Part shown: piece after piece, positions 15,403-22,800 of the stretch
Layout: every line of letters starts with the position of its first letter
Position numbering within the stretch: position 1 is the first letter of the stretch
Origin: JALNZF01 sp964447405
Lineage (GTDB): Bacteria; Nitrospirota; UBA9217
Assembly: GCA_964447405.1 (NCBI GenBank)
Contig: CAYUSP010000001.1
Coordinates: 682,001-746,000 of the forward strand
Direction: 5' to 3'
Length of the DNA stretch: 64,000 nt
Notes under the pieces: generated by a model
Databases searched by the model: none
What the model was told of the DNA's origin: nothing
Seen by the model: the letters and a program-made list of their open reading frames with translations, nothing else
Translations under genes and position numbers: made by a program

Positions 15403-16965
15403 ATGACTTCTGCAGCAATCGTATCAAAACTCTGGAACTACTGTAACGTCCTCCGGGACGATGGGATGAGCTACGGCGACTACGTGGAGCAGCTGACGTA
15501 CCTGCTGTTCCTTAAGATGGCTGACGAGCGCACGAAGCCGCCGTACAACCAGCCGAGTGCTGTGCCTGCGAAGTACAACTGGCCAACGCTCCTAAAGAAG
15601 GATGGCGACGATCTGTTCGACCACTACCGCCACATGCTCGAAAGCCTGGGCAATGAAAAAGGTTTGCTCGGCCTGATCTTCAACAAATCCCAGAATAAGT
15701 TCCAGGACCCTTCGAAATTACGACGTCTTGTCGTCGACCTTATCGATAAGGAAAACTGGTCGGTCATGAGCGCTGATGTGAAAGGGGACGCATACGAAGG
15801 ACTCCTGGAGAAGAACGCACAGGATACCAAGTCCGGCGCAGGCCAGTACTTCACTCCCCGTCCTTTGATCCAGGCCATGGTCGACGTGATCCAGCCGAAG
15901 CCGAAAGAGACCCTCTGCGATCCTGCGTGCGGGACCGGCGGGTTTCTCCTGGCTGCGCACGATTACGTGGTAAAGCATAACCCGAACATGAGCGCCGACG
16001 AGAAGCGCAAGCTCAAAGGCTCGACCTTCAAGGGCTGGGAGCTGGTCCAGAGCACAGCCCGGCTCTGCGCCATGAACCTGATGCTCCACAGCATCGGGAC
16101 GGACAAGGACCTTCCTATCATCGTTTCGGACTCGCTTGCCGCAGACCCCGGAGACCGGTTCGATATCGTGCTGACCAATCCTCCCTTCGGCAAGAAGAGC
16201 AGCACCACCATCGTTGCCGAGAACGGCAAGGTATCCCGTGAGACCGACATCATCGAGCGCGAGGACTTCTGGGCCACGACGTCCAACAAACAGCTCAACT
16301 TCATCCAGCATGTAAAGACCCTTTTGAAACAGAATGGCCGCGCGGCAGTTGTCGTGCCGGATAACGTCCTGTTCGAAGGCGGGGCAGGGGAGACGGTCAG
16401 GAGAAAGCTCCTGCAGGAGTGCGATGTGCATACGCTCCTGCGCCTGCCCACGGGCCTGTTCTATGCTCAGGGCGTGAAGGCGAATGTGCTGTTCTTCGAC
16501 AAGAAGCCGGCAAGCGAAACGCCCTGGACAAAGAAGCTCTGGATCTACGACCTCCGCACGAATATGCACTTTACGCTCAAGACAAGCTCCCTCCAGCGCT
16601 CCGACCTGGATGAGTTTGTGAAGTGCTACAACCCGGAGGATCGGCATCATCGCAAAGCGACCTGGAAGGATTCCCCCTCACCCCAGCCCTCTCCCCGAAG
16701 GGGCGAGGGAGTAAAAAATAAGAGCAAACCAAGTGGAGGGGAAGTTAAAAGCGAAGGACGCTGGCGGTCATATATTTACGATGAACTCGTCAGCCGCGAC
16801 AAGGCCAGCCTCGATATCTTCTGGCTCAAGGACGAATCCCTCGAAGCCTCCGACAACCTCCCTGATCCCGACGTGATCGCACAGGAGATCGTTGAAGACT
16901 TGGAAGCGGCGCTGGAGCAGTTCAGGGAGATTGTGGGGGATTTAGGGACAAAGAATGCAGGTTAG
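15403..16965 (+). CDS. hsdM: type I restriction-modification methyltransferase subunit
   Basis: About 520 residues. The helical HsdM N-terminal domain (about 5-130) is followed by an N6-adenine methylase domain: GQYFTPRPLIQAM, SAM-binding DPACGTGGFLL and catalytic NPPFGKK. It methylates the adenine of sites chosen by HsdS. The start is the ATG with AAGGG upstream at 15403. Around residues 424-450 an unusual SPSPQPSPRRGEG segment is translated from a palindromic repeat inserted in frame (16687-16709). It stands apart from hsdR-hsdS, behind a convergent small frame, so it needs its own promoter. A decayed copy of part of this gene lies at 18484-18647. Confidence 0.94.
   Translation: MTSAAIVSKLWNYCNVLRDDGMSYGDYVEQLTYLLFLKMADERTKPPYNQPSAVPAKYNWPTLLKKDGDDLFDHYRHMLESLGNEKGLLGLIFNKSQNKFQDPSKLRRLVVDLIDKENWSVMSADVKGDAYEGLLEKNAQDTKSGAGQYFTPRPLIQAMVDVIQPKPKETLCDPACGTGGFLLAAHDYVVKHNPNMSADEKRKLKGSTFKGWELVQSTARLCAMNLMLHSIGTDKDLPIIVSDSLAADPGDRFDIVLTNPPFGKKSSTTIVAENGKVSRETDIIEREDFWATTSNKQLNFIQHVKTLLKQNGRAAVVVPDNVLFEGGAGETVRRKLLQECDVHTLLRLPTGLFYAQGVKANVLFFDKKPASETPWTKKLWIYDLRTNMHFTLKTSSLQRSDLDEFVKCYNPEDRHHRKATWKDSPSPQPSPRRGEGVKNKSKPSGGEVKSEGRWRSYIYDELVSRDKASLDIFWLKDESLEASDNLPDPDVIAQEIVEDLEAALEQFREIVGDLGTKNAG
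16687..16709. repeat. palindromic repeat inside hsdM
   Basis: CCCTC-t-CCCC-gaa-GGGG-c-GAGGG forms a strong hairpin, within a longer CCCTCACCCCAGCCC element beginning at 16675. Elements of this type are widespread dispersed palindromes. Here it is in frame and encodes a Ser/Pro/Arg-rich loop between two conserved parts of HsdM, with no stop codon. Confidence 0.8.
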
Positions 16966-17057
16966 GAATAAAGAGCTTCTATGCAGGAACAGGACAGTTC
17001 GATATAATGCTTTCAGGTTCACAACCCGAATGTTCGAAAGCGACCTAGGGAGGGAAA

Positions 17058-17513
17058 ATGCCGGCAGACCCGCGAATTGACGAAATCCTTGCATACAGAT
17101 TTACAGGCGCAATTTATTTAAGAACCTGGGAAAATAAATACGTTTACGGTTCTCCATTGGGTCTCGAGGGGCAAGAACCAGGTTATTATGATCGCCACGA
17201 CTCCTCTTGTATCTGGCAGTTAGGAATATCACCCAGAGGAATATACTGTATTTCTATCTCATATTTTTCCAATTCGCGCTATTACATGCAGTGCGATATG
17301 CGCGACCGACAATTAATTAAGCTGCACGATGGATGTGATGATTGGGAAAGCTTCTGGGTTGAAAGGCACGGAGATGGGATAGCCTTTAAAAATATGGCAT
17401 CTAATAGGTATCTATGCGCAGAGCCAACATCTCATAGTATTCATCTAATTGCGGATCGACAGGATAAAAGCACATGGGAAACGTTTTATATAGAATTCTA
17501 TGAAAAAAGCTGA
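17058..17513 (+). CDS. beta-trefoil (fascin/lectin-like) protein
   Basis: A 151-residue protein with GGGAGGG four bases before the ATG. I see three related blocks: IYLRTWENKYVYG...SSCIWQLG, YYMQCDMRDRQLI...DWESFWVE and GIAFKNMASNRYLCAEP...TWETFYIE. Each has a Y-L/M-x(2-4) strand and ends with a W-E-x-F-like strand, the pattern of fascin-like beta-trefoils that bind sugars or protein partners. There is no signal peptide, so it is probably cytoplasmic. It sits between hsdM and the zeta-type toxin gene. I do not know a defence role for it. Confidence 0.6.
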   Translation: MPADPRIDEILAYRFTGAIYLRTWENKYVYGSPLGLEGQEPGYYDRHDSSCIWQLGISPRGIYCISISYFSNSRYYMQCDMRDRQLIKLHDGCDDWESFWVERHGDGIAFKNMASNRYLCAEPTSHSIHLIADRQDKSTWETFYIEFYEKS

Positions 17514-17554
17514 CATAGAAAGCATTATGGATGTTTCCCGCAGGAGGTAGGGAG

Positions 17555-17588
17555 CTTCTTAGGAAGAATCGGTAGCGAACCTAAGAAG
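17555..17588. other. hairpin upstream of the zeta-type toxin gene
   Basis: CTTCTTAGG / CCTAAGAAG, nine paired bases with a 16-base loop. No T run follows, so it is not a clear terminator. It could be an operator or a processing site in the toxin leader. Confidence 0.35.
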
Positions 17589-17658
17589 GCAAATCTGGGA
17601 CGTTGTTCCTATGCTTGCTTTCCGTTAAGTCATCTTCAGTTTTCAAGGGGACCATCTG

Positions 17659-18255
17659 ATGTCTGAAAAGAACCCGCATGTCATTGTTATAGCCGGACCG
17701 AACGGGGCCGGAAAATCGACGACAGCGCCGATGCTGCTCAAGGGGACGCTGGGAGTGACGGAGTTCGTAAATGCCGACGTCATTGCCCAGGGACTCTCCG
17801 CGTTCCAGCCGGAGAGCGCGGCGTTCCATGCAGGCCGGGTCATGCTGGAGCGGCTGCACTTCCTTGCGAAGGAGCGGGTTGATTTCGCTTTTGAGACGAC
17901 CCTGGCGAGCAGATCCTTTGCTCCCTGGATTGCAAAACTGAAACAAAGCGGGTATACTTTCCATCTGGTATTCCTGTGGCTTCCGAGCGCTGATTTTGCC
18001 GTCGCCCGCGTGGCCGAGCGGGTCCGCATGGGCGGGCATGATGTGCCTGAGGAAACCATTCGGAGGCGGTATAATAAGGGTATCGAGAACTTCTTCAGAC
18101 TTTACCGGCCGCTGTCGGACACATGGCGGATATACGATAATTCGGTCCGAACAGGGCCGCAGCTCGTGGCTGATGGCGGGACAGGGAGAAGTGAAGCAAT
18201 TTACGACCCGGCAACATGGAGCATGATCAGAGGTGAGCACAATGAGCGTAGCTAA
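17659..18255 (+). CDS. zeta-toxin-like P-loop kinase
   Basis: A 198-residue protein with Walker A IAGPNGAGKSTTAP (about 11-24), the zeta-family FVNADVIAQGL and FETTLAS segments and an Arg-rich lid (RVAERVRMGGH, RRRYNKG). Zeta toxins phosphorylate UDP-N-acetylglucosamine and block peptidoglycan synthesis; close relatives are annotated only as AAA/zeta family and may act on other substrates. The gene ends 14 bases inside the next small gene, so the pair is translationally coupled. Confidence 0.82.
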   Translation: MSEKNPHVIVIAGPNGAGKSTTAPMLLKGTLGVTEFVNADVIAQGLSAFQPESAAFHAGRVMLERLHFLAKERVDFAFETTLASRSFAPWIAKLKQSGYTFHLVFLWLPSADFAVARVAERVRMGGHDVPEETIRRRYNKGIENFFRLYRPLSDTWRIYDNSVRTGPQLVADGGTGRSEAIYDPATWSMIRGEHNERS

Positions 18256-18436
18256 AAAGAAAACAATTGATGAACTCTTTCGTGACGGAAAAGATATCGA
18301 TACTGCTTTACGGAATGCCGTCCAGCAGGCCCTCTTGCAGCATAAGAAGGCCGGAAATCCCGTAGCCGAGTGGCGTGATGGCAAGGTTGTCTTGATTAAG
18401 GCAGAAGACATCGTTGTGGAAGAGAAGCAAAAGTAA
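18242..18436 (+). CDS. small partner (probable antitoxin) of the zeta-like kinase
   Basis: A 64-residue protein: basic, helical first half (VAKKKTIDELFRDGKD, TALRNAVQQALLQHKKAG) and a strand-rich end (AEWRDGKVVLIKAEDI). GAGGTGAG lies just before the ATG at 18242. It overlaps the kinase gene by 14 bases. Short proteins of this kind regularly follow zeta-like kinases, and I infer an antitoxin or regulator. The order is toxin first, the reverse of classical epsilon-zeta. Confidence 0.65.
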   Translation: MSVAKKKTIDELFRDGKDIDTALRNAVQQALLQHKKAGNPVAEWRDGKVVLIKAEDIVVEEKQK

Positions 18437-18483
18437 GAGCTCTCTCCGACATTCTTGCCCTGCAGCCAAGCGCTCTCCCTTCG

Positions 18484-18647
18484 GGCTGCTCGACCTGATC
18501 TTCAATAAATCCCAGAACAAGATCGATAAGGAACTCCGGTCGGTGATGGGCTCTGATGTGCAAGGGGACGCATACGAAAGCATCTTGGAGAAGAACGCAC
18601 AGGATACCAAGTACGGTACTGGCCAGTACTTCACTCCCCATCTTTTG
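18484..18647 (+). pseudogene. hsdM remnant
   Basis: The translation includes LIFNKSQNK, GDAYESILEKNAQDTKYG and TGQYFTP, matching HsdM at 15661-15870. A stretch of 27 bases is identical (18586-18612 and 15806-15832). Relative to the intact gene, about 14 codons are deleted after NKSQNK, and both ends are lost. An open frame runs through it from 18414, but it contains only this interior piece. It is either the residue of a second type I system or a recombination scar. Confidence 0.8.
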
Positions 18648-18671
18648 TCAGCAATATAAACCGGCAGTATA

Positions 18672-19031
18672 ACCGGTCTTTTTCTAAGTGGTGCCGCTGA
18701 CCGGAACTTCACGCGCTCTGCTTCACGATGGGGCCAGCCCCCTCGTGAGCTCCCCCTGAGGCTCGGGGGAATCCTTCCCCCATACCCCCTGGTTCAATTC
18801 CGATCGTCAGCATAAAAAAAGACCGGCAAAATAACCGGTCTTTTTCTAAGTGGTGCCGCTGACCGGAACTTCACGCGCTCTGCTTCACGATGGGGCCAGC
18901 CCCCTCGTGAGCTCCCCCTGAGGCTCGGGGGAATCCTTCCCCCATACCCCCTGGTTCAATTCCGATCGTCAGCATAAAAAAAGACCGGCAAAATAACCGG
19001 TCTTTTTCTAAGTGGTGCCGCTGACCGGAAT
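18672..19031. repeat. two perfect 162-bp tandem repeats plus a partial third, carrying the tRNA-Leu 3' end
   Basis: Copy 1 (18672-18833) and copy 2 (18834-18995) are identical over 162 bases. The third begins at 18996 and runs into the real tRNA before diverging at about 19031. Each copy contains the last 18 or so bases of tRNA-Leu with CCA (seen as TGGTGCCGCTGACCGGAA), a terminator hairpin and about 105 bases of other sequence with GC-rich hairpins. Duplicated tRNA 3' ends are the usual trace of integration at a tRNA gene. Confidence 0.88.
18976..19007 (-). terminator. terminator of tRNA-Leu
   Basis: AAAAAGACCGG / CCGGTCTTTTT stem with a short A/T loop, followed by a T run on the minus strand, directly after the tRNA 3' end. 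The same hairpin recurs in the 162-bp repeats. Confidence 0.8.
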
Positions 19032-19101
19032 TGAACCGGTACGGGAGTTGCCCCCCGAGAGATTTTAAGTCTCTTGCGTCTGCCAATTTCGCCACAGCGG
19101 C
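19013..19101 (-). tRNA. tRNA-Leu (anticodon UAA)
   Basis: An 89-base tRNA read on the minus strand. Acceptor GCCGCTG pairs with CAGCGGC, followed by discriminator A and an encoded CCA. The anticodon stem AGAGA/TCTCT encloses CTTAAAA, giving UAA. There is a long variable arm (CGGGGGGCAACTCCCG), typical of class II tRNA-Leu, and T arm ACCGG-TTCAATT-CCGGT. It borders the island on its right side, and its 3' end is duplicated in the tandem repeats. Confidence 0.95.
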
Positions 19102-19185
19102 ATATGTTTGTATTGTACTGAATATTATAGAATTAGCGTTTTTTGTCAAGATAATTGTCTGAAATCCAATGCGCTCCACCAGCTA

Positions 19186-19214
19186 TTGACGAACGATGGC
19201 TACTGTGGTAATTT
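19186..19214 (+). promoter_or_regulatory. probable promoter of htpX
   Basis: TTGACG (19186-19191), 17 bases, then TAATTT (19209-19214), about 44 bases before the htpX start. Five of six -35 bases match consensus; the -10 is weaker. Confidence 0.45.
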
Positions 19215-19257
19215 ACAACAGCAATAAAACACAGCTCTATGGAGGTTGAAACAGGAA

Positions 19258-20112
19258 ATGAACACAGTAAAAACAATCGGTTTGATGGTATTTATGACCC
19301 TGCTTCTGGTCTTTGTGGGAGCGGCAATAGGGGGAAAGGGCGGTATGATCATGGCATTTGCCCTGGCCACGATCATGAACGTCGGTTCCTACTGGTTCAG
19401 CGACAAGATCGTGCTCAAAATGTATAATGCCCAGCCAGTGACCGAATCCCAGGCGCCTGAACTGCATGCCATGGTGCGAATCCTGGTACAGAAAGCCGGC
19501 ATGCCAATGCCCAAAGTGTATATCATTCCAGACGAAACACCGAATGCCTTTGCCACGGGACGGAATCCTGAACACGCGGTGGTGGCTGTGACCGAGGGGA
19601 TCATGCGGATATTGTCCCGGGAGGAGTTGTCCGGCGTGATCGCCCATGAACTGGCCCATATCAAGAACCGTGACATGCTGACCGGCACGATGGTGGCAAC
19701 CATAGCTGGAGCGATCAGCATGCTTGCTCAGATGGCGCAGTGGTCCATGATCTTCGGCGGCAGCAGGCGCGACGGTGACGAAGAGGGCGGCAGCCCGATC
19801 GTTGCGCTGGTCATGATGATCGTAGCACCTATCGCGGCCATGATGGTGCAGATGGCCATCTCCCGGACCCGGGAATTCGAAGCAGACAAAGGCGGCGCGC
19901 AGATCGCCGGACATCCCTCAGGTCTTGCCAATGCGCTGTTGAAGCTTGAACGAGGATCCCAACTCATTCCCATGCACGACGCCAAGCCCGCCACAGCGCA
20001 TATGTTCATTGTGAATCCGCTTACCGGCGGAGGACTGATGAAGCTGTTCAGCACCCACCCGCCGATCGCTGAGCGGGTGCAGAAACTGAATGAGATGGCA
20101 AGAGGCAGATAG
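19258..20112 (+). CDS. htpX: HtpX membrane zinc metalloprotease
   Basis: A 284-residue M48 peptidase. Two membrane spans near the N-terminus (about 5-24 and 29-47) and two more at about 145-205 flank the catalytic HELAH (130-134); the third zinc ligand is Glu in SRTREFEADKGG. HtpX degrades misfolded membrane proteins together with FtsH. I start at the ATG at 19258 with AGGA just upstream; a TTG 12 bases earlier is in frame but overlaps GGAGG. It is followed by a strong terminator. Confidence 0.95.
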   Translation: MNTVKTIGLMVFMTLLLVFVGAAIGGKGGMIMAFALATIMNVGSYWFSDKIVLKMYNAQPVTESQAPELHAMVRILVQKAGMPMPKVYIIPDETPNAFATGRNPEHAVVAVTEGIMRILSREELSGVIAHELAHIKNRDMLTGTMVATIAGAISMLAQMAQWSMIFGGSRRDGDEEGGSPIVALVMMIVAPIAAMMVQMAISRTREFEADKGGAQIAGHPSGLANALLKLERGSQLIPMHDAKPATAHMFIVNPLTGGGLMKLFSTHPPIAERVQKLNEMARGR

Positions 20113-20136
20113 TATGATCAAGTGATAGCGCAAGTA

Positions 20137-20168
20137 AAGGCCCGGGAAATATCCCGGGCCTTTTTTTA
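20137..20168 (+). terminator. strong terminator after htpX
   Basis: GGCCCGGGA-aat-ATCCCGGGCC hairpin followed by TTTTTTT. It separates htpX from the nitroreductase gene. Confidence 0.85.
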
Positions 20169-20198
20169 TGGTACTATAAATAGATTGGAGACAAAAGC

Positions 20199-20864
20199 AT
20201 GAATGTCCTTGAAGCCCTGTTGGCCCGTAGCACAATTCGCGCCTTTAAACCAGATCCCATTAAACAAGAAGTCATTAACGACATCCTGAATGCCGCGCTC
20301 CGCACCCCTTCATGGGCAAACACCCAGCCATGGGAGATCTTCTGCGTCTCGGGAGAACCCCTTGAGCGGATCCGAAGTGCCTTTGCAGAGAATCTTAAGA
20401 AATGCGAACCACGCAAACCTGACATCAACATGCCCAAGGACTGGCCGGTGGCTCATCAGCTGCGGATGGACTTGCTGAAAAGGGAGCGTCTGGCAGCGAT
20501 GGAACAAGCATGCAAAGATCCGGCTGATCTGCAGGAAATGCTGCAGATGAATTACCGGTTTTTCAACGCACCTGTCGTAATGTACGCATGCATGGACCGC
20601 AGCCTGTCTCCGTGGTCACTCTTTGACATGGGCGCATTCTGCCAGAGTACCATGCTGGCTGCGTTGGAGCATGGTATTGGTTCTGCCGTGGCCATAACCC
20701 TCGTGGGACACCCGGAGATCATCCGCAGGGAACTTCACCTCCCGGACCAGATGTCCATCGTGATTGGCGTTGCGCTCGGATATCCCGATACAACGCATCC
20801 GCAGAATGTATACCGAACAAAAAGACGCTCGTTGGAAGAAGCGGTCAGATTCATGGGCTTTTGA
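20199..20864 (+). CDS. nitroreductase-family FMN protein
   Basis: A 221-residue protein with GGAG eight bases upstream. The FMN-binding RSTIRAFKPDPI (about 9-20) and APSWANTQPW-like RTPSWANTQPWEIF (about 35-48) are typical, as is the C-terminal HPEIIRREL and IVIGVALGYPD. These enzymes reduce nitro compounds, quinones or flavins with NAD(P)H; the substrate cannot be told from sequence. An insertion at about 75-115 (EPRKPDINMPKDWP) matches the subgroup with a longer lid. The GYD gene follows about 150 bases later. Confidence 0.88.
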   Translation: MNVLEALLARSTIRAFKPDPIKQEVINDILNAALRTPSWANTQPWEIFCVSGEPLERIRSAFAENLKKCEPRKPDINMPKDWPVAHQLRMDLLKRERLAAMEQACKDPADLQEMLQMNYRFFNAPVVMYACMDRSLSPWSLFDMGAFCQSTMLAALEHGIGSAVAITLVGHPEIIRRELHLPDQMSIVIGVALGYPDTTHPQNVYRTKRRSLEEAVRFMGF

Positions 20865-21011
20865 AAAAGCCAACATTGCCTGTAGCTATATCTGGTATAC
20901 TATGTTTATCCTGAACATAGCAAGAGGATCGGATACGTACTTGAGGCCTGATTTAACAGGTCGTTTTCATGAAGTACACAATTCCCTTCAAACGGGAGAA
21001 AGGAGGAGGAG

Positions 21012-21296
21012 ATGCCGTACTATATTATTTTGAGCACACTGACGGACGAAGGAAGAAAGACCATCAAGGAAAAGCCGAAACGTATTAAAGAAGTGAACAA
21101 AGAGCTTGAAAAGATGGGGGTGAAGGTGCTCCAGCAATTTGCCTTGCTGGGCCAGTATGACTTCGTGAACATCGTGGAAGCGAAGAATAATGAGGCAGTC
21201 ATGAAGATGTCCGTGGAGCTTGGCGCACGCGGCTCGGTCCAACTGACAACCCTGCCGGCTATCACTGTCGATGAATTCATCAAAACGATCAAGTAA
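21012..21296 (+). CDS. GYD domain protein
   Basis: A 94-residue protein with GGAGGAGGAG before the ATG. It has the GYD signature region LLGQYDFVNIVEA (about 45-57), here GQYD, and ends with SVQLTTLPAITVDEF. GYD proteins are small ferredoxin-like-fold proteins of unknown function, often oligomeric. It is followed by a clear terminator. Confidence 0.85.
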   Translation: MPYYIILSTLTDEGRKTIKEKPKRIKEVNKELEKMGVKVLQQFALLGQYDFVNIVEAKNNEAVMKMSVELGARGSVQLTTLPAITVDEFIKTIK

Positions 21297-21328
21297 TAAA
21301 AGAACGATATGTAGCCATCGAGATGCAA

Positions 21329-21366
21329 AACCCCCGTCCAAAACAGCAGGGACGGGGGTTTTTTGT
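21329..21366 (+). terminator. terminator after the GYD gene
   Basis: CCCCCGTCC - loop - GGGACGGGGG followed by TTTTTT, about 33 bases past the stop. On the minus strand the hairpin is followed by TTTTGC, and it also lies just beyond the end of the fdn operon, so it may serve both directions. Confidence 0.85.
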
Positions 21367-21416
21367 TGAATGATCTGCAGCCTGAATCCTGTTTTTAAAT
21401 CAGGAGAGTTGCAGTG

Positions 21417-22025
21417 CTACATTTTACCTATTTCCTTCATCCATTTGGGATAGCGTTTTTTCGCCAGTTCCAAAGGTACATTGCCGGATATCATGATCTG
21501 AAGCGTCCCGGGATTAGCCAGCGTTCCAAGATAGATGTGGGCCGGCACCGCAATGACAAAGAGCACGAATGCCAGATTGTGCGTCAGGTGTGATAAAAGT
21601 ATGACCGGCTTGTTCCCGGGCAGAAGCCAGATGGCAAAACCTGACACAGCGATGGCAATCCCGCAGAGCAGGACCGCGATATAGTACAATTTCTGTCCCG
21701 TGTTGAGCTTTCCCATGGGTGGCACCTTGACATGCCCTTTGCTCAGATATCCGCCAGCCATTTTTATCCAGGCCCAGTCGTCGGCATCGAAGGTCAGTGA
21801 CTCCTTGAGATAGTTGAACAGAGTGACGAACAGGGAGATCGAAAAAACCACGCCTGCCCAGTTGTGCACGACTTTCATCGTATTGTTGCTGCCGAACAGC
21901 CTGTAGATACCCTCGAGCTTGAATACGAATCCATACCCGGTGATGATCAGCAGGATACAACTGATCGCCAGGAACCAGTGGTTGATAATTTCCTCTGTTG
22001 AAGCTTTTCTCACTGTTTCGCCCAT
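21417..22025 (-). CDS. fdnI: formate dehydrogenase cytochrome b subunit
   Basis: A 202-residue membrane protein with GAGGAGG upstream of the ATG. Four hydrophobic spans are visible (about 13-35, 52-70, 110-133, 140-165) with histidines suited to haem b (NHWFL, VVHNWAG, HLTHNL, PAHIYLG). It anchors the formate dehydrogenase complex and passes electrons to the quinone pool. It is the last gene of the operon, one base after fdnH. Confidence 0.9.
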   Translation of the reverse strand: MGETVRKASTEEIINHWFLAISCILLIITGYGFVFKLEGIYRLFGSNNTMKVVHNWAGVVFSISLFVTLFNYLKESLTFDADDWAWIKMAGGYLSKGHVKVPPMGKLNTGQKLYYIAVLLCGIAIAVSGFAIWLLPGNKPVILLSHLTHNLAFVLFVIAVPAHIYLGTLANPGTLQIMISGNVPLELAKKRYPKWMKEIGKM

Positions 22026-22026
22026 G

Positions 22027-22791
22027 TTATTTCACCTCCTCTTCATCCTTATGCGGTCCAACTGCGGCATAGTGAATTAGTGCTGCGGCAACGACTCCGC
22101 CCAGTCCAAAGAGCGAAAGGGGCTTGAGAACCTTATGCCAGAAAATGACGCTTTCCGGTATCGCGGGATTTTCATCCATGCCGTAAATCTTCGGAGCGTC
22201 TTTGAATGCATAGATCGCCCCCAGGCCGCCGAGGTCTGCTTCGCCATAAATCTTGGCGTAACCAGCCTTCTTGGCTGACGCGATCAGCGCGTCACGATCT
22301 CCGTATTTGATGGAACCGGTGGGGCAGGTCTTGGCGCAGGCAGGGGATAACCCTTCAGCAATCCTTCCCGCGCAGAAATCGCATTTTCCGATCTTATCCT
22401 GCGCGTCGTACCGGGGCACATCGAAGGGGCAGCCTGCTACGCAGAGTTTGCATCCAATGCACTTGTCCTTATTGTATGCAACTGCGCCTTCCTTGGTCTT
22501 GAAGAGCGCGCCCGGAGCCGGACAGATCTTCGCGCAGCCAGCGTCGTCGCAATGCATGCACCTGCGGCTCACAAAGAGCCACCGGATAGGATTCGAATCC
22601 GAAGGCACTTCGCTGTACCGGATGATATTGAACGCAGTGCTTGATATATCGGGCGGATTCTGCGTCGTCCCGGTGTTCTTTGTTTTCTGTCCGGGAAGTT
22701 GGTTCCATGATTTGCACGCTGTCTGGCAGCCCCGGCAACCGATGCAGAGTTCAGGTGATATGAGCAATGCTTTTCTGTTGGATGTCGTCAT
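22027..22791 (-). CDS. fdnH: formate dehydrogenase iron-sulfur subunit
   Basis: A 254-residue protein with four [4Fe-4S] sites: CIGCRGCQTAC, CMHCDDAGCAKIC, CIGCKLCVAGCP and CDFCAGRIAEGLSPACAKTCP. A C-terminal hydrophobic span (about 222-240, LFGLGGVVAAALIHYAAV) anchors it. It carries electrons from the catalytic subunit to cytochrome b. It has no signal peptide of its own, which fits co-export with the Tat-targeted FdnG. It lies nine bases after fdnG with AGGGGGAG upstream. Confidence 0.92.
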   Translation of the reverse strand: MTTSNRKALLISPELCIGCRGCQTACKSWNQLPGQKTKNTGTTQNPPDISSTAFNIIRYSEVPSDSNPIRWLFVSRRCMHCDDAGCAKICPAPGALFKTKEGAVAYNKDKCIGCKLCVAGCPFDVPRYDAQDKIGKCDFCAGRIAEGLSPACAKTCPTGSIKYGDRDALIASAKKAGYAKIYGEADLGGLGAIYAFKDAPKIYGMDENPAIPESVIFWHKVLKPLSLFGLGGVVAAALIHYAAVGPHKDEEEVK

Positions 22792-22800
22792 ATTCTCCCC

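Noticed and set aside
15718..16650. 310-codon open frame antisense to hsdM
   Set aside because: HsdM motifs on the plus strand are unequivocal; the antisense product matches nothing.
18414..18659. 81-codon frame taken as an intact gene
   Set aside because: Only an internal fragment of HsdM with a deletion is recognisable, so it is called a pseudogene remnant.
18672..19031. CRISPR array
   Set aside because: The repeats are 162-bp head-to-tail copies without short repeats and unique spacers; no cas genes are present.
19124..19149. TTGACA and TATAAT upstream of tRNA-Leu as its promoter
   Set aside because: Both hexamers are perfect on the minus strand but only 14 bases apart, too close for normal sigma-70 use; a different -10 may be used.
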